Of a stretch of 64,000 bases of DNA, positions 8,763 through 17,672 are shown piece by piece. The position numbers and the translations under genes are program-made. The stretch lies in the NCBI RefSeq assembly GCF_003316845.1, contig NZ_QMIK01000004.1:124001-188000 (forward strand). Direction: 5' to 3'. The first letter of the stretch is position 1. Every line of letters begins with the position of its first letter. The notes under the pieces are model-generated. The model was not told the origin of the DNA and ran no database searches. It was given only the letters and a program-made list of their open reading frames with translations. Source of the DNA: Cognataquiflexum aquatile (GTDB lineage Bacteria; Bacteroidota; Bacteroidia; Cytophagales; Cyclobacteriaceae).

Positions 8763-8800
8763 AAAAAATGGGGAATTATTCTTCCCCATTTTTTTTTACC
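8763..8800. terminator. bidirectional intrinsic terminator
   Basis: A 13-bp stem (8763-8775 pairing with 8782-8794), loop TTATTC, core GGGG/CCCC, with a T-run on the plus side and an A-run on the other, so it works for both the gene ending at 8737 and moaC-moaB ending at 8811. Confidence 0.85.
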
Positions 8801-8810
8801 TTAATTTTTT

Positions 8811-9722
8811 TCAATCATGTCTTGCTCCCTCCATCACTTTGAAAATATGTAACACTGCGGGAAAAATTGCATCCATGGATTCGGCCGCTCCTTTGGTCGA
8901 ACCGGGTAAAGCCAATACCAATGTCTCTCCGATCAGACCTGCTACACTTCTCGACAACATAGAATAGGGCGTCCGCTGCTGTCCATACGAACGGATGACC
9001 TCTTCGATTCCGGGAACTTCCTTTTCCAAAAGCGGCTTGATCGCTTCCGGAGTAACATCCCTTGGAGACAAACCTGTTCCCCCTGTGAAAATTACCAAGT
9101 CCATTCCTCCAGCACAATACTGCTTTAATTTTTCCTGAATGATAGCAGTTTCGTCAGGAATCACAATATAATCTCCAATGATGACACCTTGTTTTTCCAA
9201 CTTTTCTATAATGGCCTTTCCTGCCATGTCCACTTTGGTTCCCTTTGATATAGAATCCGAACAGACCACCACGGCAGCTTTGAGTCCTTGATTTTCCTTT
9301 TTGGCAAAATCCGTCTTGCCGCCTTTCTTTTCCAACAATTTGATCTGATTGATGCTGATGCCCTTGTCGATAGGCTTGAGCATGTCATACATCGTCAGCG
9401 CCACGACAGAGGCAGCATGCATGGCTTCGACTTCTACGCCGGTTTTGTAGATTGTATGTATCTCCGCATGGATGTGTATATCCAACCCTTCGATTTTATA
9501 GCTGATGGAAGTGAACTCGATCGGGAGGGGATGACAATCCGGGATCATGTCCGAAGTGCGCTTGGCAGCAAAAAGTCCCGCTGTCTTCGCCATTTCAAAA
9601 ACATCACCTTTGGGTACCTTCCGCTGTACGATGGCATCGATGGTTTCCTGTGAACTCACTGAGACAATTGCCTGGGCAATGGCTTTGCGGAGAGAGGGAG
9701 ATTTGTGGGTAATGTCGACCAT
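8811..9722 (-). CDS. moaCB: bifunctional molybdenum cofactor protein MoaC-MoaB
   Basis: Fusion of two Moco steps in the cytoplasm. Residues 1-150 are MoaC (cyclic pyranopterin monophosphate synthase): MVDITHKSPSLRKAIAQA, DMIPDCHPLP, EAMHAASVVALTMYDM with the catalytic lysine region after it. Residues 150-303 are a MoaB/MogA domain (molybdopterin adenylyltransferase): VVVCSDSISKG, FTGGTGLSPRDVTPEA, SRSVAGLIGETLVLALPGS. Both halves keep their motifs. It is the last Moco gene, separated from moaE by about 350 bp of repeats, so it may rely on its own promoter or on read-through. Confidence 0.93.
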   Translation of the reverse strand: MVDITHKSPSLRKAIAQAIVSVSSQETIDAIVQRKVPKGDVFEMAKTAGLFAAKRTSDMIPDCHPLPIEFTSISYKIEGLDIHIHAEIHTIYKTGVEVEAMHAASVVALTMYDMLKPIDKGISINQIKLLEKKGGKTDFAKKENQGLKAAVVVCSDSISKGTKVDMAGKAIIEKLEKQGVIIGDYIVIPDETAIIQEKLKQYCAGGMDLVIFTGGTGLSPRDVTPEAIKPLLEKEVPGIEEVIRSYGQQRTPYSMLSRSVAGLIGETLVLALPGSTKGAAESMDAIFPAVLHIFKVMEGARHD

Positions 9723-9744
9723 TTTTTAGAATATCAAGAAATTA

Positions 9745-9907
9745 GTATCAAGTATCAAGTAACAAGAGGCGAGAGTCTAAGTGCTCAGTTGGCAGTAGCA
9801 GTTTGCAGTGGTTAGATTTTGAGTATAAAGTATCAGGTAAAATGTATCAAGTATCAAGAAGCGAGAGTCTCTCAGTGGTCAGTTTGCAGTAGCAGTTGGC
9901 AGTGGTT
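9745..9907. repeat. two-copy tandem repeat inside the Moco cluster
   Basis: Copies at 9745-9813 and 9844-9907 share TATCAAGTATCAAG, GCGAGAGTCT and then CAGT-rich units (GGCAGTAGCAGT / GCAGTGGTT). Related CAGT-rich text occurs at 15086-15135 and 57866-57966. No gene is present in 9723-10074. Confidence 0.7.
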
Positions 9908-9962
9908 GTGTGGTAAGAATCAAGTAGCGAAAAGCGGGAGCCAAGATGCAATAACCAAGAGA

Positions 9963-9983
9963 CCCTTCGTTCCTCAGGGTGAC
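9963..9983. repeat. REP-like hairpin (CCCTTCG...CTCAGGG family)
   Basis: CCCTTCGTTCCTCAGGGTGA; CCCT pairs with AGGG. The same motif is found at 15294-15315 and twice at 61698-61747. It is followed by a run of ACAAC/TTACAAC units up to about 10065. Confidence 0.55.
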
Positions 9984-10074
9984 GCATAACAACCCGACAA
10001 CGCGAAGCAGACAACCCGACAACTATTACAACCATTACAACAACTACAACAATTACAACCCTTCACTCCAACCC

Positions 10075-10521
10075 TCACAAATTCTCCTTCCAGACCGAGC
10101 CGTCGTTGTCTATCAGTTCTTTTCCCCAGACAGGGACTTCTTTTTTGATCCGTTCCACCAATTCTTCGCAGGCATCGATTGCTGCTTTGCGGTGCTTGGA
10201 AGAGGTGAATACAAAGAGGCAGATTTCACCGACTTTTACCTCTCCGAGACTGTGGTAGATATGCATACAGCTCAAAGGGTATTTGGCAAATATAGCTTCC
10301 CTGATCTCAAAGGCCTTTTCCAACGCCATATCTTCATAGGCTGTATACTCAATCGCAGTTACTTTTCCGCCTTCTTTTTCATCCGCCCTCACCTGACCGA
10401 GGAAGATGCTGTGGCCTCCGATATCCGTTTTGGTACTGTGGTTGGCGATGGACTTTGCGATGGATTCAGGTGAAATAGGACCCTGAACAAAGATGTTTTT
10501 TGGGCTTCTTTTGGTTTCCAT
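10075..10521 (-). CDS. moaE: molybdopterin synthase large subunit MoaE
   Basis: Catalytic subunit that, with MoaD thiocarboxylate, converts cPMP to molybdopterin. 148 residues from METKRSPKN, chosen because it begins just after the moeB stop; an upstream ATG at 10557 would overlap moeB by 32 bp and add 12 atypical residues. Family motifs visible: GGHSIFLGQVRADEKEG, AIEYTAYEDMALEKAF, MHIYHSLGEVKVGEICLFVFTSSKHRKAA, VPVWGKELI. Part of the moaD-moeB-moaE run. Confidence 0.93.
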   Translation of the reverse strand: METKRSPKNIFVQGPISPESIAKSIANHSTKTDIGGHSIFLGQVRADEKEGGKVTAIEYTAYEDMALEKAFEIREAIFAKYPLSCMHIYHSLGEVKVGEICLFVFTSSKHRKAAIDACEELVERIKKEVPVWGKELIDNDGSVWKENL

Positions 10522-10525
10522 GTAC

Positions 10526-11614
10526 TTATTTATAAATCGGTGAATCAGGGGCTTCAATACCTCCTGATATGGAATGTATCTTTTTTCCCGGAAAATGCTT
10601 CTCCAACATTTTTACTGCCTTCAAACTCCGGACTCCGCTTTGGCAAAACAACAAGATCAATTCCGAATTGAGCCATTCTTGGTGCTTTTCTTCTATCAGA
10701 TCCAAGGGTACAGATTGAAATTTAAATCCTTTCAGTTTTGGGAATTCATCTGCTTCTCTGACATCAATGAGTGTTCCTCCGGGGAATTTATTCAATAAGG
10801 AAAAAGCTTCTTCCCAATCAACAGAGTCACCATCTCCACAAACTACGGCATAATCTGTTGCCTCCAAAGCTTCCATCGAGAAAGGAATCCCCTTCTTTGA
10901 ATCCGGATTTTTGCTAAGCTCCATTGAGTAGGATTGATGGCTGAGAAGGTTGTAAAACAGCATCTTGTCCACCAAAGCTACGCCGTATCCTGTCAGATAT
11001 TTTATGGCTTCTGCTGCCTGAAGTGTGCCTATGATTCCAGGCAAAACCCCCAAGACTCCGGTTTCATTGCAGTTGGGAATTTCGTAGGCAGTAGGAGGAT
11101 CAGGGAAAATATCGCGGTAATTGATGCTGTTATGGCCCTTTCCATTCAAGATAGCAACCTGTCCTTCATTTTGGTATACAGCTCCAAAAACCAATGGTTT
11201 CCCCAAAAGCACGCAGGCATCATTGACCAAATATCTTGTGGGGAAATTGTCCGAACCGTCTATAATTAGGTCGTATTTGGAAAATATCGCCTTGATGTTT
11301 TGCGTGGTGATGAATTCCGGGATGCAATTGATCTTGATATCGTGGTATTTTGCTTTGAGAAAATGGCCGGCAGTTTCAGCTTTGTTTAGTCCCAAATCTC
11401 CCTCTCCAAAGAGTACTTGTCTGTTGAGGTTGGATAATGATACCATATCTCCATCCACAATGCCGATGGTTCCGACCCCTGCGGCAGCGAGGTATAGTAG
11501 AACGGGGCAACCCAAACCGCCCGCACCGATGACCAATACCTTTGCCTGCTTCAGCTTATGCTGCGCTTCTTTTCCAAATCCGGGCAATATGTATTGTCTT
11601 TCAAAGCGGTCCAT
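10526..11614 (-). CDS. moeB: MoeB/ThiF-type adenylyltransferase with C-terminal rhodanese
   Basis: Activates the MoaD C-terminus with ATP and probably loads sulfur through its own rhodanese. 362 residues. An E1-like Rossmann domain (VLVIGAGGLGCPVLLYLAAAGVG, then DGSDNFPTRYLVNDACV) is followed from about residue 265 by a rhodanese with an intact active loop LLFCQSGVRS. The arrangement resembles MOCS3/MoeZ. It sits 12 bp after moaD and 4 bp before moaE, in line with work on MoaD. Confidence 0.93.
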   Translation of the reverse strand: MDRFERQYILPGFGKEAQHKLKQAKVLVIGAGGLGCPVLLYLAAAGVGTIGIVDGDMVSLSNLNRQVLFGEGDLGLNKAETAGHFLKAKYHDIKINCIPEFITTQNIKAIFSKYDLIIDGSDNFPTRYLVNDACVLLGKPLVFGAVYQNEGQVAILNGKGHNSINYRDIFPDPPTAYEIPNCNETGVLGVLPGIIGTLQAAEAIKYLTGYGVALVDKMLFYNLLSHQSYSMELSKNPDSKKGIPFSMEALEATDYAVVCGDGDSVDWEEAFSLLNKFPGGTLIDVREADEFPKLKGFKFQSVPLDLIEEKHQEWLNSELILLFCQSGVRSLKAVKMLEKHFPGKKIHSISGGIEAPDSPIYK

Positions 11615-11626
11615 ATCATCTTTTTA

Positions 11627-11869
11627 TTAACCTCCGGAAAAAGGAGGGAGCAACGCAACTTCAGCACCTACAGGAATGGCTGTCTTTCCGACTGCCATTT
11701 TTTTATTTATTGCAATGCTAAACTTGGTATGCTGGAGGTCGGGGTATTGTTGGTAGAGATAGCCTAATAAAACCTCTGTGTCCGGCATGTATTCCAACAC
11801 CAACTCTTTGGTTTTTATCTTTTCGGCAATCATACCGAAGGCTATCACTTGTATACTTGTCAGTGCCAT
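11627..11869 (-). CDS. moaD: molybdopterin synthase sulfur carrier subunit MoaD
   Basis: 80-residue beta-grasp sulfur carrier ending in PPFSGG, the Gly-Gly tail that becomes the thiocarboxylate. Typical length and VGAEVALLPPFSGG ending. It heads the moaD-moeB-moaE run; the 161-bp gap before it (11870-12030) contains a dispersed repeat and may hold a promoter. Confidence 0.93.
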   Translation of the reverse strand: MALTSIQVIAFGMIAEKIKTKELVLEYMPDTEVLLGYLYQQYPDLQHTKFSIAINKKMAVGKTAIPVGAEVALLPPFSGG

Positions 11870-11935
11870 AGGTTCGAAGTTAGGGAATTCAATTGGTCAG
11901 ATTCTGATTGAATAAAAATTTTGTTTCTGGAAAAT

Positions 11936-11960
11936 GACCGAAGTCCGATGACCGATGTCC
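11936..11960. repeat. dispersed CCGAAG/CCGATG-type short repeat
   Basis: Contains GACCGAAGTCCGATGACCGA. Similar wording occurs at 15042-15060, 33908-33929, 43718-43738 and 44114-44133, always intergenic. Confidence 0.5.
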
Positions 11961-12030
11961 TATCCTCACCGAGGTATGGTAAGGAATTTATGGTTGTTTT
12001 CCTTTGGATATTGAAAAGAAACAAGTCATT

Positions 12031-12774
12031 TCATCCCGACCAGATCAACTTCACCGCAGCAATAAAGAGAACAACAGTCAAGAGGTATTTGATCATGACG
12101 GGATTGAATTTCTTTGCACCGAGGTACGCGCCCAAAGCTCCTCCTGCGATCGTCAACGGCATGACGATCCAAAGTTGCCGGTCGATCTCCACCTGAAACC
12201 CGTCTGCACCAAGAAACCCCGATACGGAGTTGAAAAAGATGAAAAGCGCACTGACGGCGGCGGTTTCTTTCATATTGGTCCAACCCAACATCAGCAATAT
12301 CGGCGATAGGATGATCCCGCCTCCGATGCCGATCAGTCCGGAAAAGAATCCGATCAGCAATCCCAATACGGGTCCCATCCACCACTGCCTTTCCATGGCA
12401 GGACGGTCAGATACCGGAAAAACATTCATAAATCGGAGAATGGGAAAGAAAAGCAAAATACCCAAGATCCTTTTATACAGGACTGTATCCACCAGAATAC
12501 TGCCCCCAAGATATGCCGCAGGAATGGAGAATAAGATCAACGAAATAAACAGCTGCGTGGGAAAAGTGCTCGCTTTCCGAAAAGAAAGAAAGGCCAACAA
12601 AGAAACAAACATGTTCATGATCAGCGCCGTAGGCCGGATCTGCTCGGGTGCAAAATTCAACAAAGCCAACACCATCAGGTAGCTGCTAGCACCGCCATGA
12701 CCCACGGAGGCATACAAAAAAGCCACGATGGGAAGCAGCAGATAAAGGATAAATTCATTCAGTCCCTCTGCCAT
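12031..12774 (-). CDS. TSUP (TauE/SafE) family membrane permease
   Basis: 247 residues with about eight hydrophobic segments in two similar halves: VAFLYASVGHGGASSYL in the first and LLIGFFSGLIGIGGGIIL in the second, the repeated Gly-rich motif of TauE/SafE exporters. Members move sulfite, sulfoacetate or other small anions; the substrate is not evident here. Its start is 3 bp after the moeA stop, so it is in the moaA-moeA operon. A role in oxyanion or sulfur handling for Moco is a guess from context. Confidence 0.88.
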   Translation of the reverse strand: MAEGLNEFILYLLLPIVAFLYASVGHGGASSYLMVLALLNFAPEQIRPTALIMNMFVSLLAFLSFRKASTFPTQLFISLILFSIPAAYLGGSILVDTVLYKRILGILLFFPILRFMNVFPVSDRPAMERQWWMGPVLGLLIGFFSGLIGIGGGIILSPILLMLGWTNMKETAAVSALFIFFNSVSGFLGADGFQVEIDRQLWIVMPLTIAGGALGAYLGAKKFNPVMIKYLLTVVLFIAAVKLIWSG

Positions 12775-12777
12775 GCT

Positions 12778-13959
12778 TTACCAATTGTATACTTTGACGA
12801 TCGTTCCTGCTTCCAGACTTTCCACCTCTTCCCCGACTTCTGCGATGCAGTTAGCGGCACCATACGAGATCAGGTTAAAGGATTCCTGACCTGGAAGTAT
12901 GATCACTTTTTCGTTTTCAAGCTTTGCTTTGAGGAAAAAAGTGAGGCCTGTTGTTTTTTCAAAATTATCAGCCAAGGGATAGGAACCACTTGGTTTCCAG
13001 ATATCAGTTTTTCCCATCCAAGCTTCGATGCATGGTTTGACATATTGGTTGAAGCAGGTGAGGGTAGAGGCGGGATTTCCCGGCAAGGCAAAAATCCATT
13101 TGTTTTTATTCTGCCCGACAAAAAGAGGTTTTCCGGGCTTTTGCTTCACTTTGTAGAAAAGCTCCTGCACTCCAGCTTGCCGCAATCCTTCTTTGACGTA
13201 GTCATAATCTCCCACAGAAATACCTCCGGAAAGAATCAGGACATCGTAGTTGCCGAGGTATTCGTTGATTTTCTCCTGTAATTTCTCGGGTTCATCTATC
13301 GCCTTCCCGATCTGGATTTCTTTCACTCCAAGATTTTGCAGGTAGGACTTCATCACAGGACCATTGGCATCATAGACTTTTCCAAAACCCAAAGGATTCC
13401 CTGCTTCCTCGAGTTCATCACCCGTCAGGATGATCCCGACAGTCGGAGCGGCATGTATCGGAACCAGGCTGATTCCCACAGAAGCAAGCAAACCGATCAT
13501 CCCCGGACTGATGTGACTGCCCTTCTTTGCGATCAGGTCTCCTGCTTTGTTTTGGGCTCCTTTGCCACGGAAATTGGCTCCCTTTCGGAACTTTTCTGAA
13601 TCAAAAATCAGCTGCCCTTCTTTTATTTTGACATACTCTTGAGGAATGATCGTATCTGCACCTGAGGGGACAGGCGCACCTGTAAAGATCCGGATGGCTT
13701 CATTTTCTCCCAAAACCAACTCCTGCATGTCTCCGGCTTTGCTCTTAGATTGGCTTAAAAGCGTTCTTTGGTTATTGTCTTTTTGCCAGCAAATGGCATA
13801 GCCATCCATGGCGGAATTATTGAAAAAAGGAATATCGATGGGGGAGAAAATATCCTCAGAAAGGACTGATCCGGAAGCTTTGTCCAGGTCGGCCAAGATG
13901 GTCCTGCCTAAAATGAGGTTATCCTGAAGTATTTTTTTTGCTTCGCTAACTGAAATCAT
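12778..13959 (-). CDS. moeA: molybdopterin molybdenumtransferase MoeA
   Basis: Inserts molybdate into adenylated molybdopterin. 393 residues, the normal length. Motifs: NNSAMDGYAI near the N-terminus, FTGAPVPSGADTIIPQE, ILTGDELEEAG, LSGGISVGDYDYVKEGL, FALPGNPASTLTCFNQYV. The domain order matches MoeA, including the MogA-like domain III and the beta-barrel domain IV. It lies 9 bp after moaA and 3 bp before the TSUP gene. Confidence 0.95.
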   Translation of the reverse strand: MISVSEAKKILQDNLILGRTILADLDKASGSVLSEDIFSPIDIPFFNNSAMDGYAICWQKDNNQRTLLSQSKSKAGDMQELVLGENEAIRIFTGAPVPSGADTIIPQEYVKIKEGQLIFDSEKFRKGANFRGKGAQNKAGDLIAKKGSHISPGMIGLLASVGISLVPIHAAPTVGIILTGDELEEAGNPLGFGKVYDANGPVMKSYLQNLGVKEIQIGKAIDEPEKLQEKINEYLGNYDVLILSGGISVGDYDYVKEGLRQAGVQELFYKVKQKPGKPLFVGQNKNKWIFALPGNPASTLTCFNQYVKPCIEAWMGKTDIWKPSGSYPLADNFEKTTGLTFFLKAKLENEKVIILPGQESFNLISYGAANCIAEVGEEVESLEAGTIVKVYNW

Positions 13960-13968
13960 ATGGGTTGG

Positions 13969-14949
13969 CTATCCGCCGATTTTGATCATGCTGCGGTTTT
14001 CGATTTTATCTGCTTCGGCTTTAAGGTAATCAGGTGAAAACTGTCCCCCGAGCATGGCGTGTTTTCTATAGATGGATAGGTGGATCAAAGGAAGGATGTC
14101 TTCACCTTTGCGCAGGGTGCCGAGAAGGTCCATTTCCTCTTTTCCAAAAAGGCAATTCTTCATCTTGCCGTCAGCTGTGATCCGCATCCTGTTGCAGTCG
14201 CCGCAGAAATGCTCGCTCATCGTCGTGATAAAAGCGAAAGTTCCTTGATTGCCGACCACTTTATATTTTTTGGCTGTATCATGGACCTGATCCTGAAGCT
14301 TGACCACATCCATTTCAGCTTGGACCATCCCGAGCATCTGCTTGGTAGTGATGACCTTTTCACTTTTCCAATGGTTGCCAGAAAAAGGCATAAACTCTAT
14401 AAAGCGGACGTGCAAGGGCAGCTTTTCAGTGATTCTTACAAAGTCAAGCAGTTCTTCTTCGATGATGCCGTTCAGTGCCACTGCATTGATTTTGACGCGG
14501 AAGCCATGGTCAAGGAGTAGTAGAATATTGTCCCAAACCTGTTGGAACTGGTTTCTTTTGGTGAGTTTGAAAAATGTCTCCGGATTCAGGGTGTCGAGAC
14601 TGACATTGAGGGAACGGATGCCTGCATCTTTCAAAAGCTGGAGATGCTTGTGAATCAAGACCCCGTTGGTGGTCAGCGTAAGTTCAACCGGTAACTTTGA
14701 CAACCGCTGCACAATGTCGGGAAATTCCTTTCTGACCAAAGGTTCGCCACCAGTCAACCTGATTTTCTTTACTCCGAGGTCCACAAAAGTCTTGGCGATC
14801 TGCTCGATCTCTCCTGTGGACATGAGTTTGGAATTGGGCAGGCACTCGATTTCCTCATTCGGCATGCAGTAGGCACAACGGAAGTTGCAGCTATCTGTCA
14901 GCGATATCCGGAGGTAATTGTGGATCCTGTTATGTTGGTCAATGAGCAT
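13969..14949 (-). CDS. moaA: GTP 3',8-cyclase MoaA
   Basis: Radical SAM enzyme for the first Moco step. 326 residues. The N-terminal [4Fe-4S] site CNFRCAYC (Cys21, Cys25, Cys28) and the C-terminal cluster region (FCGDCNRMRITADGKMKNCL) are both intact, and the protein ends in the catalytic Gly-Gly tail (IKIGG). It is the first gene of the Moco run, so the operon promoter should lie in the repeat-rich gap above 14949. Moco enzymes themselves (for example a nitrate reductase) are not in this window. Confidence 0.96.
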   Translation of the reverse strand: MLIDQHNRIHNYLRISLTDSCNFRCAYCMPNEEIECLPNSKLMSTGEIEQIAKTFVDLGVKKIRLTGGEPLVRKEFPDIVQRLSKLPVELTLTTNGVLIHKHLQLLKDAGIRSLNVSLDTLNPETFFKLTKRNQFQQVWDNILLLLDHGFRVKINAVALNGIIEEELLDFVRITEKLPLHVRFIEFMPFSGNHWKSEKVITTKQMLGMVQAEMDVVKLQDQVHDTAKKYKVVGNQGTFAFITTMSEHFCGDCNRMRITADGKMKNCLFGKEEMDLLGTLRKGEDILPLIHLSIYRKHAMLGGQFSPDYLKAEADKIENRSMIKIGG

Positions 14950-15208
14950 TCGAAGCGGGTAAATTTCCCAATTGTATCAAGATCAAATTTGCCAAGAAAG
15001 ATTAAGAATTAAAAGGGGAATTTTGTAAAGGGTAGGAGGCCAGATGTCCGATGACGTATGTAAAGAAAGGAGCCGAGAAGCAAGACAAGTGGGCAGTAAC
15101 AGTTAACAGTTAACAGTGATCAGTCTCAGTCGCATTCAGAATGTTAGTTTGATTTTATCCAAGCAAAGTTAAATGTCACTCACAACTTTGAAATTGGAAA
15201 AAACTTAT

Positions 15209-15235
15209 CCTTGTCACCTCGACGAAGGCGAGGTC
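15209..15235. repeat. small hairpin repeat, copy 1 (partner at 61765)
   Basis: Begins CCTTGTCACCTCGACG and folds ACCTCG with CGAGGT. The copy at 61765-61791 has ACTTC with GAAGT: a C-G pair is replaced by T-A on both sides, so pairing is kept. Confidence 0.6.
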
Positions 15236-15293
15236 CATTTCTAGATATTTTTAGATTTCTCTCTGTGTTGCCAATGACAGAAATGGAATTTTC

Positions 15294-15315
15294 CCCTTCG
15301 ACAAGCTCAGGGACC
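15294..15315. repeat. REP-like hairpin (CCCTTCGACAAGCTCAGGG)
   Basis: CCCT pairs with AGGG around a short CGACAAGCT core. Related copies are at 9963 and 61698-61747. The motif is common in many bacterial genomes as a dispersed repeat (general knowledge). Confidence 0.55.
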
Positions 15316-15331
15316 GGAGATTCGGCGTTTG

Positions 15332-15416
15332 GAGGGGGAGGAGGAAAAAGCGGCTGCACCGCTTTTTCCTCCTCCCCCTCTCTCAAGAACAACCTCGTTG
15401 GCCGAGCTTGCCGAGG
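15332..15416 (-). repeat. palindromic element, copy 1: 22-bp arms plus conserved 15-mer
   Basis: Perfect 22-bp arms (15332-15353 and 15359-15380) around a 5-nt loop, starting GAGGGGGAGGAGG and closing with GCGG/CCGC. 21 bp further on lies CCGAGCTTGCCGAGG (15402-15416). The same parts in the same order, on the other strand, occur at 53386-53469. Confidence 0.7.
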
Positions 15417-15551
15417 CCGAAATAAAATAGTTTCAATGTCATTCCTTTTCCAAATGTTTTTTGAAAATGTTTAAGACCCGAAATGACAAAGGGATGTGAA
15501 TTTTATCCTTAACGCCCTTTTTTCATCTGAACTGTTTCAAAAAAACTAAAA

Positions 15552-15589
15552 ACCCCAAACAAAAACCAAATCTGGTTTCTGTTTGGGGT
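15552..15589 (-). terminator. terminator after the dehydrogenase operon
   Basis: Stem CCCCAAACA (15553-15561) with TGTTTGGGG (15580-15588), plus an inner ACCA/TGGT pairing. On the minus strand it is followed by TTTTTAGTTTTT, fitting termination of the operon ending at 15687. Confidence 0.75.
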
Positions 15590-15686
15590 ATGATGATTGA
15601 TTTTCAAATAAAGGTTTGATCCAGAAACATTATCAATCAATATCACTCAATATCTATTCACTCCGAATACAACCTAAGTTGAAGTT

Positions 15687-17654
15687 TTATTTCGCCAACG
15701 AATTAATCCAAGCAGCAATCTTCAAAGCTTCATCTCTTGGAACCTGTGGCATTGCGGCCATCGGCGTGGCATAATCCGGCCAATTCTCAGGTTTTGGATT
15801 GTAGATCAGTTCCACGATTTTCTCATTGGAATATTTCCTTTTGGCTATTTCTGCATAGGCAGGACCGACTTGTCGCTTGGTGGCATTGTGGCAGGCGGTA
15901 CAGGTATTTTTAGCAAGCAAGGCATTGATAACCTCTAGTGAAGGAACTTCATTGGCAACAGCTTCGGGTTTGGCGGCAACTGCAACAGGTGCTTTCTTTG
16001 GAGAAGCGGCGGCTTTCTTCGCTGCTTCAGCTTCCAGTTTTGCTTTTTCGGCTATGGAGTTGTACTGACTGAGTTCATCCACTGCCAACTTTGCCCCTTC
16101 GGGAATATTGTTCAGTGTGTAATATGCCGTGCCGTGTAGAAGCGAATGGGATTCGATACTCTCCCGGACGCCATCCAAGGATATTTTATGGATGTGATAC
16201 CTCCTCAAGCCATCGACTACGATCCTTACTTTCATGCGGTCAGCCGATACCTTTACTCCTGAGATAACATTATCCTGAATATTCACAGGAGGACTGCCGT
16301 AGACCGGATGGTATTTGTAAGTAAAGCTCTGAACGGCATAGGAAGCCAAGTCCTCGGCGGAATTGATATTGACCGGCTTGGTAAATTCTATCTCAAAACC
16401 ATCTGGCATGGCTTTGACGGTTCTCATTTCGAAAGGGATTTCATTGTTCCAAACCATACGCTGCAAGCCTTCATTGGCTTCGCCTGCCGAACCCCAACCC
16501 CTGTTGGTCTCGCCTACAAAAAGCGACTTGTCCGCTCCGAAGGCAATCCGCATTACACCGGACTGGAAGCCTGCCCTGAAGTCGATGGATGCCCCTTGAT
16601 ACTGTCCGTTGACTTTCTCCAGCATGATACGCATGATTTTGCTCTGACCCTGATCGCCGACGAGGACCTGACCTTCGAATGGCCCCAAATGTCCTTCTGG
16701 AATCTGCAAAGGCTCAGAGTTGGAAATGCCGTGGATGCCATGTGGCAACCAAACTGCAGGAAGCTTGATGGATGGGATTTTTTCTTTGGCCTCAAAAAGT
16801 GTGATGAATTCCTCATCGACTACATTCTCTGGCTTAATATAGCGGCCGTAAGTGTTTTTGATTTTCCTTGGATCGACTACTGCGTCAAATTGCTCAGAGG
16901 TCAGTTTGAAGGGAGGACCTGCCAATCCTGTCCAGGCCAAGCCTGCAGGGTGTCCGGTGAAATCTCCCTTTTCCAAATGCCACAAACCACCCGAAGCCAT
17001 GTAATCTCCCTGGTTGTCGGTGTAAAACAATTCTCCGTCTATGATGCCGAGTCCTGCAGGGGAGCGCATGCCAGTGGCCCAAGGCTCCATTTTGCCGTCA
17101 GGGGAGATTTTCATCACCCAACCTCTGTACGGCACGCGGCTTTCACCTCTCCACCATTCTTCATTGCCAAAGGCCACATTGCCGGAAACAAAGTAATTCC
17201 CATCCTTGCTGACTTTGGGTCCAAAGCTATATTCATGGTAATGCCCGGAAATGTCCCATGCATAGATCGTCTCGAATTTGTCTGCGTAGCCGTCCTTGTC
17301 TGTGTCGGTGACTTTGGTGAGTTCACCCCTTTGGGCACAGATCCATGAACCGTCCTGATAGGTCAATCCAAGGATTTCGTGGAGTCCTGAAGCAAATTTT
17401 CGGAAGAAAGGTCTTGGGCTTGTGGGATTTTCTACGATGAAAATATCCCCCCGCCTAGTCGCCACGCCAAGGTTACCATTTGGCATCAAAGCCAATCCAC
17501 CCACCTCAAGGAGCGTTCCTTCCGGACTGCTTACCTTCATGATTTTGTAATAATCCTCCTCTAATGGAGACTCCTGTGCCATAGCCGGACGGGAAAACAA
17601 TCCCAAAAGTCCAAGTGCCAAGACTGTAATATATGTTGAATAAAAGGTCTTCAT
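15687..17654 (-). CDS. periplasmic beta-propeller dehydrogenase-like protein with C-terminal cytochrome c
   Basis: 655 residues with a Sec signal (MKTFYSTYITVLALGLLGLF...AMAQ). The main body resembles soluble glucose/sorbosone dehydrogenase-type propellers (VGGLALMPNGNLGVATRRGDIFIVEN, TGMRSPAGLGIIDGELFYTDNQGDY, PHGIHGISNSEPLQ). An Ala/Lys/Pro-rich linker (about 545-575) leads to a cytochrome c domain with CTACH and the later Met-rich segment YATPMAAMPQVP. Probably oxidises a sugar or related compound and passes electrons to its own heme; substrate unknown. The DUF1080 gene upstream ends 18 bp before it, so they form an operon. Confidence 0.85.
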   Translation of the reverse strand: MKTFYSTYITVLALGLLGLFSRPAMAQESPLEEDYYKIMKVSSPEGTLLEVGGLALMPNGNLGVATRRGDIFIVENPTSPRPFFRKFASGLHEILGLTYQDGSWICAQRGELTKVTDTDKDGYADKFETIYAWDISGHYHEYSFGPKVSKDGNYFVSGNVAFGNEEWWRGESRVPYRGWVMKISPDGKMEPWATGMRSPAGLGIIDGELFYTDNQGDYMASGGLWHLEKGDFTGHPAGLAWTGLAGPPFKLTSEQFDAVVDPRKIKNTYGRYIKPENVVDEEFITLFEAKEKIPSIKLPAVWLPHGIHGISNSEPLQIPEGHLGPFEGQVLVGDQGQSKIMRIMLEKVNGQYQGASIDFRAGFQSGVMRIAFGADKSLFVGETNRGWGSAGEANEGLQRMVWNNEIPFEMRTVKAMPDGFEIEFTKPVNINSAEDLASYAVQSFTYKYHPVYGSPPVNIQDNVISGVKVSADRMKVRIVVDGLRRYHIHKISLDGVRESIESHSLLHGTAYYTLNNIPEGAKLAVDELSQYNSIAEKAKLEAEAAKKAAASPKKAPVAVAAKPEAVANEVPSLEVINALLAKNTCTACHNATKRQVGPAYAEIAKRKYSNEKIVELIYNPKPENWPDYATPMAAMPQVPRDEALKIAAWINSLAK

Positions 17655-17672
17655 ATTCTAATTGTCAATAAG

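Larger units (their letters stand above)
14950..15686. other. gene-free repeat region
   Basis: About 740 bp with no convincing gene. It holds CAGT-rich text (about 15086-15135, AGTAACAGTTAACAGTTAAC), a covarying hairpin (15209-15235), a REP-like hairpin (15294-15315), a large perfect palindrome (15332-15380), a conserved 15-mer (15402-15416) and a terminator (15552-15589). Confidence 0.7.

Noticed and set aside
15211-15474. 87-codon frame in the repeat region
   Set aside because: Runs through the perfect palindrome at 15332-15380; its amino acids are only a reading of the repeat.
16308-17348. 346-codon plus-strand frame
   Set aside because: Lies fully antisense to the propeller-cytochrome gene, which has clear domains and a signal peptide; the plus frame has no recognisable motif.
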